From assembly GCA_028279655.1 (NCBI GenBank), contig JANQNH010000014.1, positions 1 to 43,267 of the forward strand: a stretch of DNA of 43,267 nucleotides, written 5' to 3'. The DNA is from Candidatus Nanoarchaeia archaeon. Its GTDB lineage: Archaea; Nanobdellota; Nanobdellia; Woesearchaeales; JACPBV01. The notes beneath the pieces are model-generated. The model made no database searches. It was not told the DNA's origin and worked only from the letters and a program-made list of their open reading frames with translations. The translations under genes and the position numbers were made by a program. Numbering within the stretch: position 1 is the stretch's first letter; every line of letters starts with the position of its first letter. This document shows positions 18,038 through 24,413 of this stretch, piece by piece.

Positions 18038-18921
18038 CCCATCGAACTTTTAGCTGCCCCCCTATATTCTTCTTTATCAAAAGAATTCATCAATAGGAGG
18101 GCAATATATGATAAAAATATCAATAAGGGGATAATTACTACTCCAATATTAGAAGCTCTATCTAATATAATGCCTAATAAGAACAATATCATCACTAATC
18201 TTGAGATTTTTACAGCTGAATGGTTTTTGTTTTTTAACACACAATAAATCACAATCAGCTGAATGACAAGGATGGCCAGGAATGTAATAAGGAATATGTT
18301 TGATAATTGAAACAGATAGTAGGAAAAGAACATAAGTGAAAATCCTATTAAAAGTAAGACTATTGACATTAATCTCCCCCCTCTAGAAACGGTAGTTAAT
18401 GTCTTATAACCTCTCTTCCTATCATCTGTTGTATCTTTTAGATTCTTACAGCTGATAATAAACCAGGAAACTATATACATAAATCCAGCCAAGGATAGGG
18501 AAAAATTGATGGGAAGGTCCAAAAGCAAAGATGAACTCAGTGAAGGTAAGGCAAAATGTGTGATTGCTAAAATTGTAGAATCCCCAAATAATATAAACCG
18601 AGAAAAGGTGTTATAGATCAGGCCTAAAAATATGGAGACAATTGCCGTAAAAAGTATAATATAATCAGATAGAGACATTATAATTGCTATGGAGATTAAG
18701 ATAAACATCACTTTCTTTGAATATTTGGGCAGGAGATAATCCTTATCCCTTACCGCATTATGTATCCCTGCCGAAGAATAAATTAAGACTCCACAAATAC
18801 CCAAGATAATAACTTTCTTACTGATTACATTTGCAAATGCTGTGGGAACCATTATCGACATAAGAATTAGAAAAGTCCTATACACTCTCGTAGCTTTCAA
18901 TAGGTTAATAAAATTCTTCAA
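18034..18921 (-). CDS. UbiA-family membrane prenyltransferase
   Basis: A 295-residue protein with about eight or nine hydrophobic helices. The second UbiA aspartate motif is clear (KDTTDDRKRGYKTL at 162-175). The first is degenerate: NAVRDKD at 55-61 has Ala where the family usually has Asp, and lacks the last Asp, but keeps N55, D59 and D61. UbiA enzymes transfer isoprenyl diphosphates to quinone precursors, archaeal glycerol ethers or protohaem. The start is TTG at 18921, since TAG lies immediately before it and GGGGTG precedes it. It overlaps the NifV-like gene by 4 nt. It heads an operon divergent from YjbQ and prenyl synthase. Digeranylgeranylglyceryl phosphate synthase or a new acceptor are both possible. 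Confidence 0.8.
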   Translation of the reverse strand: MKNFINLLKATRVYRTFLILMSIMVPTAFANVISKKVIILGICGVLIYSSAGIHNAVRDKDYLLPKYSKKVMFILISIAIIMSLSDYIILFTAIVSIFLGLIYNTFSRFILFGDSTILAITHFALPSLSSSLLLDLPINFSLSLAGFMYIVSWFIISCKNLKDTTDDRKRGYKTLTTVSRGGRLMSIVLLLIGFSLMFFSYYLFQLSNIFLITFLAILVIQLIVIYCVLKNKNHSAVKISRLVMILFLLGIILDRASNIGVVIIPLLIFLSYIALLLMNSFDKEEYRGAAKSSMG

Positions 18922-18981
18922 CTAATATTCACCCCTTTTTAATCAAACAAGTGTAGGGGTTTTACTAATAGGTTACGGTCA

Positions 18982-19077
18982 TTTTGGGATAAATTTTTGG
19001 TACAATAACACAAAAATAATGTAAGAATGTACAAAAATTCAAAAAAGATTTCATTTTTTTGGGATAAGCTTTATATT
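18982..19077. promoter_or_regulatory. Divergent isoprenoid promoter with two GGGATAA elements
   Basis: TTTTGGGATAAA (18982-18993) and TTTTTTGGGATAAG (19055-19068) lie between the divergent UbiA and YjbQ operons. The second abuts the TATA-like TTTATATT at 19070-19077 for the plus-strand operon, in the position of a BRE or an activator/repressor site. The half-site matches the inverted repeat upstream of the V4R-like gene. Both operons also begin with an AAAAAGGGGTG ribosome-binding stretch. Confidence 0.55.
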
Positions 19078-19114
19078 CGTTTAGGATTTTTATTTTTTAA
19101 AAAGGGGTGGTTAG

Positions 19115-19555
19115 ATGAAACATTATAATACAGCTGTTTCTGTTGTCTCAGACGAAAGGCTTCAATTTACAGATATTACAAAAAAAATAAGGGAGATTGT
19201 AAAAAAATCTAATATTAGGCATGGGATTGTTAATATTTACTCTACACATACAACCTCTTGTATTAGGGTTAATGAGAATGAAAGCAGGCTTATTTATGAC
19301 TTTAAGTCTTTTTTGGAAAAATTAGCTCCTAGTTCCGAGAGCTATAGGCATGATGATATTGATAAAAGAGATTGTCCACCAGATGAAAGAATTAACGGCC
19401 ATTCTCACTGCAAATCCCTTCTTTTAAGCGCATCCGAGACAATACCAATTACTAATGGGAAATTAGAGCTAGGTAAGTGGCAATCTATTTTTCATGTTGA
19501 TTTAGATGGGGGGGACAGAAAAAGAAATGTTATAGTTAAACTATTGGGGGAATAA
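19115..19555 (+). CDS. yjbQ: YjbQ/UPF0047 family protein
   Basis: A 146-residue, full-length member of the YjbQ family. Signature phrases are YSTHTTSCIRVNENES (42-57), DERINGHSHCKSLLLSASET (90-109) with conserved His96 and His98, and LELGKWQSIFHVDLDGGDRKR (117-137). Some family members have secondary thiamine-phosphate synthase activity, but the in vivo role is unsettled (established, with that caveat). It leads an operon with prenyl diphosphate synthase (2-nt gap) and IPP isomerase, an unusual partnership. A GGGGTGG Shine-Dalgarno lies 5 nt before the ATG. Confidence 0.92.
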   Translation: MKHYNTAVSVVSDERLQFTDITKKIREIVKKSNIRHGIVNIYSTHTTSCIRVNENESRLIYDFKSFLEKLAPSSESYRHDDIDKRDCPPDERINGHSHCKSLLLSASETIPITNGKLELGKWQSIFHVDLDGGDRKRNVIVKLLGE

Positions 19556-19556
19556 A

Positions 19557-20603
19557 ATGGAAATCCAACTAAAGGAACATGCACAAATTATGGATAATTA
19601 TCTTAAAAATGTTTTACCTAGGAAAATAAATGCTGAATGGCTGGAGTCTGTTTTTGACAAGACTCAATGGGAATATGATGAAGAGACCTACACAAAAGCA
19701 ATAGCCGAACCCATATGGGAGCTTCTAAGCAGGGGAGGAAAGAGGTGGCGTCCTTTTTTGATGCTCCTTGCGTATAAATCAGTAGGGGGCAGGGGAGATT
19801 ATATAAAAAATTTCTTAGCATTACCTGAGCTGATCCATAATGGGACTTTGATCATTGACGATATAGAGGATGAATCTAATATAAGGCGGGGGAAGGAATG
19901 CATACATAAGCTATACGGCAATGATATTGCAATAAACGCAGGAAATTCCCTTTATTATCTACCCCTTCTTCTGATAATAAAGGATAAAAGCTTAAAACCT
20001 AGATTGAAAGCAGGGATATATGACATCATAATGGAAGAGATGATAAAACTCTCCTTCGGCCAGGGTACAGATATATACTGGCATAAGGGGAAAAAGTTGG
20101 TTATAAATGAAAGGAGATATCTGCAGATGTGCGCTTATAAGACAGGGACTTTAGCAAGGATGGCTGCTAAGTTGGGGGCTTTGCTTGGAAATGCAAGCCC
20201 GGAGCAGATAGATGCCCTTGGTAAGTATGCAGAATCAATAGGGGTGGCATTCCAGATTCAGGATGATATCCTTAATATTACAAACAAAGGATGGGGAAAG
20301 GAATTTGGTGAGGATATAACTGAAGGAAAACGCACGATCATGATAATAAGGGTTTTAGAAGTTGCTTCAACCAGGGACAGGCAAAGGCTACTGACCATTC
20401 TTAATTTAAGAACGAATAATAGAAGATTAATAAATGAAGCAATCATGATAATACAAAATTACAAGGCAATTGAATATGCAAAAATCAGGGCAATGGAGAT
20501 AGTAACAAATGCATGGGATGGGCTTGATCCCCTGATACAGGATTCGGAATTTAAGGGAAAGCTAAAACTTTTTTCGGATTTTGTGGTAAATCGGAACATA
20601 TAG
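19557..20603 (+). CDS. Trans-polyprenyl diphosphate synthase (GGPP-synthase type)
   Basis: A 348-residue all-helical polyprenyl synthase. GGKRWRP lies at 60-66, the first Asp-rich motif DDIEDESNIRRG at 101-112, LSFGQGTDI at 165-173, and the second Asp-rich motif FQIQDDILN at 232-240 with Asn in place of the usual final Asp, followed by EGKRT. It condenses IPP with allylic diphosphates, in archaea usually to C20 or longer chains for membrane lipids. Product length cannot be read reliably here. It starts 2 nt after YjbQ and ends 5 nt before the IPP isomerase, so the three form an operon, divergent from a UbiA prenyltransferase that may use its product. Confidence 0.93.
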   Translation: MEIQLKEHAQIMDNYLKNVLPRKINAEWLESVFDKTQWEYDEETYTKAIAEPIWELLSRGGKRWRPFLMLLAYKSVGGRGDYIKNFLALPELIHNGTLIIDDIEDESNIRRGKECIHKLYGNDIAINAGNSLYYLPLLLIIKDKSLKPRLKAGIYDIIMEEMIKLSFGQGTDIYWHKGKKLVINERRYLQMCAYKTGTLARMAAKLGALLGNASPEQIDALGKYAESIGVAFQIQDDILNITNKGWGKEFGEDITEGKRTIMIIRVLEVASTRDRQRLLTILNLRTNNRRLINEAIMIIQNYKAIEYAKIRAMEIVTNAWDGLDPLIQDSEFKGKLKLFSDFVVNRNI

Positions 20604-20608
20604 GGAGA

Positions 20609-21154
20609 ATGGATGAACTAGTATTGGTGGATAAGGAAGATAGGGTAGTTGGATCAGCATACAAAGAAAAATGTCATGATAAAGGAGGAATCCTGCATAG
20701 GGCTTTTTCCATATTCATTTTTAATGACAAAGGCCAACTATTAATCCAAAAAAGAAGCGAATTGAAAAGATTATGGCCTTTATATTGGAGCAATACCTGT
20801 TGTAGCCATCCAAGGGCAGATGAAAGCTATCTGGATGCTGCTGAAAGAAGGTTAGAGGAGGAATTAGGATTATCCTGTAAATTGACGTATCTTTACAAAT
20901 TCAGGTACTCCGCACCGTACAAGAACTCTGGATCAGAAAACGAGATATGTGCTGTACTTATTGGAAAGTCGAATGAAGATATAGCTCCAAATCCAAAGGA
21001 GATATCTGATCATAAATGGATTACTATTGATGAGCTAAAAAAGGACATAGAACAAAACCCTGATAAATTTACTCCTTGGTTTAAGATAGAAGTGAAGGAA
21101 TTATTTTCTTCTTACAAGGAGCAGATAGATAGTTTGTTAGACAACCACGAGTAA
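20609..21154 (+). CDS. idi: Isopentenyl-diphosphate delta-isomerase, type 1 (Nudix)
   Basis: A 181-residue Nudix-fold enzyme interconverting IPP and DMAPP. The catalytic Cys is in NTCCSHPRAD (C65 by alignment to the family CxHP motif), the catalytic Glu pair in SENEICAVL (E110 and E112), and the Nudix helix reads AAERRLEEELG at 77-87. Most archaea use the unrelated flavin-dependent type 2 enzyme, so a type 1 gene suggests bacterial-type acquisition, as in some haloarchaea and DPANN (partly inference). The ATG overlaps an AGGGAGA Shine-Dalgarno region directly after the prenyl synthase stop. All key residues are present. Confidence 0.95.
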   Translation: MDELVLVDKEDRVVGSAYKEKCHDKGGILHRAFSIFIFNDKGQLLIQKRSELKRLWPLYWSNTCCSHPRADESYLDAAERRLEEELGLSCKLTYLYKFRYSAPYKNSGSENEICAVLIGKSNEDIAPNPKEISDHKWITIDELKKDIEQNPDKFTPWFKIEVKELFSSYKEQIDSLLDNHE

Positions 21155-21167
21155 TAGATAATATTGC

Positions 21168-21617
21168 TTATTTTCTCAACCTTTTCGAGTTAAGGATATT
21201 ATTCAACGCCTTAATAAACTCCTTTCCAGAATCGATCGGTATGATTACAGACCCTTTAGTTGTCCATTCTCCGTTATCTTTCTTCTTCTCCTGTATCAAA
21301 AAGAACCTGCCAAACTCATTTTCCACTATATCAAACCATATTGTCTTATTTTTTAGCTGTAGTTTTTCAAAGTCAAGATGATGAACCCTATGATTCGGGT
21401 AGTAGACCCTGGTTGGACCGAATTGTTTCATATATATCTCATTCTCAGAGCTTAATAGCTGCAGGTGTTTCTCTAGGGTTTTCCTTGATATCTTAGTTGA
21501 TTTCATTATCTCTGTTGTTGTAAGGCCCTTTGGGTTTTTCTTAAGAAAATTAAGAAGCCTGTTATGAATATACTTTTCTTTTTGAAACGGTGATAGATTA
21601 ATCCCCTCCTTTGCCAT
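21168..21617 (-). CDS. HTH regulator with C-terminal PUR/PC4-like beta domain
   Basis: A 149-residue protein. ATG at 21617 is preferred over an upstream start at 21662, because the TATA-like ATATATATAAATG lies between them. Residues 13-75 form a winged helix (RLLNFLKKNPKGLTTTEI, ISRKTLEKHLQLLSSENEI). Residues 95-148 read NEFGRFFLIQEKKKD then SVIIPIDSGKEFIKALNNIL, resembling the PUR or PC4-like nucleic-acid-binding strand-helix unit (by eye, tentative). It is divergent from radC, and the palindrome at 21653-21662 in the shared region may be its operator. It ends 13 nt from the convergent idi stop. Confidence 0.8.
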   Translation of the reverse strand: MAKEGINLSPFQKEKYIHNRLLNFLKKNPKGLTTTEIMKSTKISRKTLEKHLQLLSSENEIYMKQFGPTRVYYPNHRVHHLDFEKLQLKNKTIWFDIVENEFGRFFLIQEKKKDNGEWTTKGSVIIPIDSGKEFIKALNNILNSKRLRK

Positions 21618-21636
21618 ACTCAACAAAAAACAAAAA

Positions 21637-21662
21637 CATTTATATATATGTTTTGGTACCAA
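21637..21662. promoter_or_regulatory. Shared divergent promoter with TTGGTACCAA palindrome
   Basis: A near-palindromic TATA segment (ACATTTATATATATGTTT, about 21636-21653) is followed by the perfect 10-bp palindrome TTGGTACCAA at 21653-21662. It is placed about 25-45 nt from the start codons of both the HTH regulator (21617, minus) and radC (21685, plus), so one regulator could control both directions. Confidence 0.5.
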
Positions 21663-21684
21663 GACTTATTTCATAACCTATAAA

Positions 21685-22380
21685 ATGCAGCAATACAAAC
21701 TAAAAATAAAGGAATTACCGTTAGAAGAAAGGCCGAGAGAGAGGCTTATAAATAATGGAGTAAAAACACTAAGCAATTCTGAATTATTGGCGATCATATT
21801 GAGAAACGGTTCAAATAAAGAAAATGTACTGGAGCTGTCCAGAAGGATACTAAAAGATTGTAACCTTGGATCTTTATCCTGTAAGAGAGTTAATGCGCTA
21901 AAAAAACAGTTTGGTATAGGGGATGCAAAGGCATGTCAAGTGATCGCATGTTTTGAACTAGGTAAGAGGTTGGCTGCCTGTAAAACTAATAAGTTACCGA
22001 GGATAAAATCTGTTAAGGACGTTGTAAGAATGATTATGCCTCACGTATCAGACTTGAAAAAAGAACACTTCATCGGGATTTACCTTGATTCAAGAAACAG
22101 GATAATCAAAAAAGAGACAATATTTATTGGAAGTCTAAACGCATCTGTCATACATCCGAGGGAGGTATTTCAGGTTGCAATTGCAGAATCAGCAGCAAAG
22201 GTAATACTTGTCCATAATCACCCCTCAAGAGATCCATCACCTTCCAAAGAAGACATTCAAATCACAAAACAGCTGGTGGATTCCGGAAATATTCTGGGTA
22301 TAGAATTTGTTGAGCACATCATAATTGGGGGAAAAAGACATGTTGAACTGATTGGAGAAGGATACCTAATAGATGAATAA
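21685..22380 (+). CDS. radC: RadC-like JAMM-domain protein
   Basis: A 231-residue RadC with its usual two parts. The N-terminal helix-hairpin-helix-like region (PRERLINNGVKTLSNSELLA, then GIGDAKACQVIACFELGKR) is followed by a JAMM metallo-domain from about 108. The metal motif is HNHPSRDPSPSKED with H177, H179 and D190. Arg182 replaces the family's usual Gly in HPSGDP. RadC is widespread in bacteria and uncommon in archaea, so horizontal origin is plausible. Its biochemical role is unsettled; it often tracks with mobile or stress functions. The gene is divergent from an HTH regulator. Confidence 0.93.
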   Translation: MQQYKLKIKELPLEERPRERLINNGVKTLSNSELLAIILRNGSNKENVLELSRRILKDCNLGSLSCKRVNALKKQFGIGDAKACQVIACFELGKRLAACKTNKLPRIKSVKDVVRMIMPHVSDLKKEHFIGIYLDSRNRIIKKETIFIGSLNASVIHPREVFQVAIAESAAKVILVHNHPSRDPSPSKEDIQITKQLVDSGNILGIEFVEHIIIGGKRHVELIGEGYLIDE

Positions 22381-22387
22381 TCTAAGT

Positions 22388-22549
22388 TTATTCCAACTTA
22401 TATCTAAGAAACCGCCCTCCAATAAGTTTTAACTCAGCTAGGAACTCTTGTTCTATCATTTCTTTAGAAGGATTTTTGCCGCACTCCTTCAAGGTCCTTA
22501 TATATACCTTATCCAAATCAACAACCCCCATTACCTTCTCCTGCCCCAT
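22388..22549 (-). CDS. Small hypothetical protein (53 aa)
   Basis: A 53-residue frame from ATG at 22549: hydrophobic/charged alternation with VVDLDKVYIRTLKECGKNPS, then an amphipathic helix MIEQEFLAELKLIGGRF and a basic end RYKLE. A TATA-like AAATATTTATATAC sits about 25-30 nt upstream, typical of a leaderless archaeal gene. No family is recognised. It is divergent from the RHH gene at 22648 and shares its operator region, so they may be co-regulated. Confidence 0.6.
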   Translation of the reverse strand: MGQEKVMGVVDLDKVYIRTLKECGKNPSKEMIEQEFLAELKLIGGRFLRYKLE

Positions 22550-22590
22550 CCACACTCAATGATCTATTCCGTATATAAATATTTCTCTGT

Positions 22591-22647
22591 TGTAGCATAT
22601 ATGTAGCATTATATTTATTAAAGAGGGTATATCACATATATGCTACA
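22591..22647. promoter_or_regulatory. RHH operator: TGTAGCATATATG inverted repeat with extra half-site
   Basis: A perfect 13-bp inverted repeat, TGTAGCATATATG at 22591-22603 and CATATATGCTACA at 22635-22647, ends at the ATG of the RHH gene. An extra direct TGTAGCAT half-site lies at 22602-22609, 11 bp (about one helical turn) from the first. The TATA-like ATTATATTTATTA (about 22609-22621) lies between the arms, so binding would cover the promoter. Autorepression by the downstream RHH protein is the natural reading (inference). Confidence 0.75.
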
Positions 22648-22869
22648 ATGGTGAAACAAAAAAGCGGCTGGGTGAACGTGAGGGTTCCAAAAGGGCTTAT
22701 GGATGAGGTTGATTTATTCATAGAGCAATCTCGAGGTTCATTTACCTCAAAGGCAGACTTCGTTAAGTCTGCTATAAGGGAAAAATTAAATAGAAAAGAC
22801 GAGGTATTATTGGCCAGGGACATTATATCTGCTATGAAAAAGAACCCAGCTCTGAAAAAAAAAGATTAA
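22648..22869 (+). CDS. Ribbon-helix-helix regulator (CopG-like)
   Basis: A 73-residue RHH protein: strand GWVNVRVPKGL, helix 1 MDEVDLFIEQSRGS, turn FTSKADFV, helix 2 KSAIREKLNRKD, then a basic tail ending KKNPALKKKD. It matches the archaeal VNVRVPxxLxxEVD type of transcription regulator. The start directly follows a 13-bp inverted repeat enclosing its own TATA box, strongly suggesting autoregulation. The divergent small gene at 22388-22549 is a likely second target. Confidence 0.9.
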   Translation: MVKQKSGWVNVRVPKGLMDEVDLFIEQSRGSFTSKADFVKSAIREKLNRKDEVLLARDIISAMKKNPALKKKD

Positions 22870-23123
22870 GTGATTTTATTATACCCACCTAGATAATAAA
22901 TAGGTACAAATTTGTAAAAATAACCAATCCTTATCCTAAATAATATTTTTTTATCCCGATTTCTGCGTGCGTTTTAATAAGAGAAACTCCCAAGGAAAAA
23001 ATAGGGGGAAAACCTACTATATATTCCATGGATTATGTATAAAAGGGTTATATAAGAATGACATAAACAAACTTACATGGAATATAGTTAACTAATAACT
23101 AAAATTACTTAATAAGTTACAAA
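22870..23123 (+). promoter_or_regulatory. Intergenic region with inverted repeat around the promoter of the 23124 regulator
   Basis: TATATTCCATG at 23020-23030 and CATGGAATATA at 23076-23086 form a perfect 11-bp inverted repeat with a 45-bp spacer. A TATA-like GGTTATATAAG (about 23046-23056) lies between the arms. Further upstream are TTATCC at 22931-22936 and TTATCCC at 22951-22957, related to the GGGATAA elements elsewhere. No gene was found in this stretch. Confidence 0.55.
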
Positions 23124-23759
23124 ATGGAATTAGAGACACTGTTCACACAACAAAAATGGAATATTCTGAGTGCCCTATCCGAATCAAAGCATTCTCCTTT
23201 ACAATTAGCAGACAGAACCAATACAACAATCGCAAATATAAGCCAACAGTTAAGATTACTTGAAGCTGCTCATCTAATTAAGAAAGAGAAAGTACGGAAT
23301 CGAGATAAGGGTAAACCAAGAACATTGTTTTCTTTGTCAAACGATTATGCTTATATCATCTCCGCAATAGATGGTTTTGCGGATAAGAAATTATTAAAAT
23401 TAGATAATTTCCATAAACTACTCTTCAAAACTTGGTTCTTCGAAGATCCGGAATTGCAGTACTGCACAGAGAAATTTCTTTGGGGTATTGAAAGGCACAT
23501 AAGGGATATTGATCTGATTGCAATAAAACCAACCGGGGAAAAGATGAATATAGTGGTGTCGACAAAAAATAAGAAGATAATTAATGAAAAAGTCAAAGAA
23601 TTATTTAGAAAAGGATTAACATACAAATCGCAGATTCCTGAAATCCAGGTAATTACGATAGGAGAGGCAAAAGATCTAATTAGAAATGAACAGACACTTA
23701 TATACATGAATTTCCTGGTTATCTATGATCCTTTAAGATTATTTGAAAATAATAAATAA
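23124..23759 (+). CDS. ArsR/MarR-type winged-helix regulator with C-terminal domain
   Basis: A 211-residue protein. Residues 1-75 form a winged helix (FTQQKWNILSALSESKHSPL, DRTNTTIANISQQLRLLEAA, wing KVRNRDKGKPRTLFSL). The C-terminal half has a helix-rich linker and an alpha/beta domain (DIDLIAIKPTGEKMNIVVST, IPEIQVITIGEAKDLI) that may be a degenerate nucleotidyltransferase-like or sensor fold (tentative, by eye). The promoter is enclosed by the 23020-23086 inverted repeat, likely its own operator. No co-transcribed partner is evident. Confidence 0.82.
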   Translation: MELETLFTQQKWNILSALSESKHSPLQLADRTNTTIANISQQLRLLEAAHLIKKEKVRNRDKGKPRTLFSLSNDYAYIISAIDGFADKKLLKLDNFHKLLFKTWFFEDPELQYCTEKFLWGIERHIRDIDLIAIKPTGEKMNIVVSTKNKKIINEKVKELFRKGLTYKSQIPEIQVITIGEAKDLIRNEQTLIYMNFLVIYDPLRLFENNK

Positions 23760-23953
23760 TAAATTTTTTATAGACTATTAATATTCGAGGCTATGGGAGA
23801 ATACAGGCTTAGGTTCCTAGAAAACACATAAGATGCCTTCTTATTTTCCTCAAGCAAGTTTTATCTTAAATCCATACAAACAAAAAATCCTAAGACCATA
23901 AATTAAGAGGAGAAAATACGATTACTCGTGTTACTTACCCTGGTCATATAACA

Positions 23954-24106
23954 ATGAAGATAGAGATATTCAACATCAGACTATCAAAAGAGATTGTCAC
24001 ATGGCTGGATCTACTAGTTTCTAGAGGAATTTACAAGAGCCGTTCAGAAGCCATCAGGGAATTCTCAAGGAATCATATAAAAGAAACAGGTGGTAATCTT
24101 GGATGA
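23954..24106 (+). CDS. Small ribbon-helix-helix protein (50 aa)
   Basis: A 50-residue frame with the RHH pattern: strand MKIEIFNIRLSKEIV, helix 1 TWLDLLVSRGIY, turn KSRSEAI, helix 2 REFSRNHIKE. It overlaps by 17 nt the next gene, a second RHH-like protein in another frame, so the two are probably translated from one message and may pair. The 194-bp gap before it (23760-23953) shows no gene or clear operator. Confidence 0.78.
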   Translation: MKIEIFNIRLSKEIVTWLDLLVSRGIYKSRSEAIREFSRNHIKETGGNLG

Positions 24107-24413
24107 TGTTCTAGTTTCGATAAGGATGCCTCAATCCTTATTATCAGAATTAAAAAAATTAGCAAAAAGGGAGCATTACATGGACTTATGTGAGGGGATC
24201 AGGAGTATTGTAAGAAAAAACTGGCTTAAGTCTTTGTATCCTGAGTTAATGGAGATTAGAAGATTAAGAAAAGATATACTGCACGAACTAAAGAAGAGAA
24301 AAGAAAAAGAAATAACCAGGAGGGTAGCAAGTGAACTAAGGATAATCAGAAAAAAAATAAGGGGGGAGCAATTAACAAAGAAAGGGGATCCTAACCACCT
24401 CGTTTTTCCATAA
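24090..24413 (+). CDS. RHH-like regulator with basic helical tail
   Basis: A 107-residue protein from GTG at 24090 (TTG at 24099 is an alternative). The N-terminal part is RHH-like (DDVLVSIRMPQSLL, ELKKLAKREHYMDLCEGI, RSIVRKNWLK). The remainder is a long highly basic helix rich in Arg, Lys and Glu (RKDILHELKKRKEKEITRR). It overlaps the 50-residue RHH gene upstream by 17 nt and the convergent 830-residue surface gene by 23 nt at its end. A heteromeric RHH pair or a regulator/co-regulator pair is plausible. Confidence 0.75.
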   Translation: MVILDDVLVSIRMPQSLLSELKKLAKREHYMDLCEGIRSIVRKNWLKSLYPELMEIRRLRKDILHELKKRKEKEITRRVASELRIIRKKIRGEQLTKKGDPNHLVFP

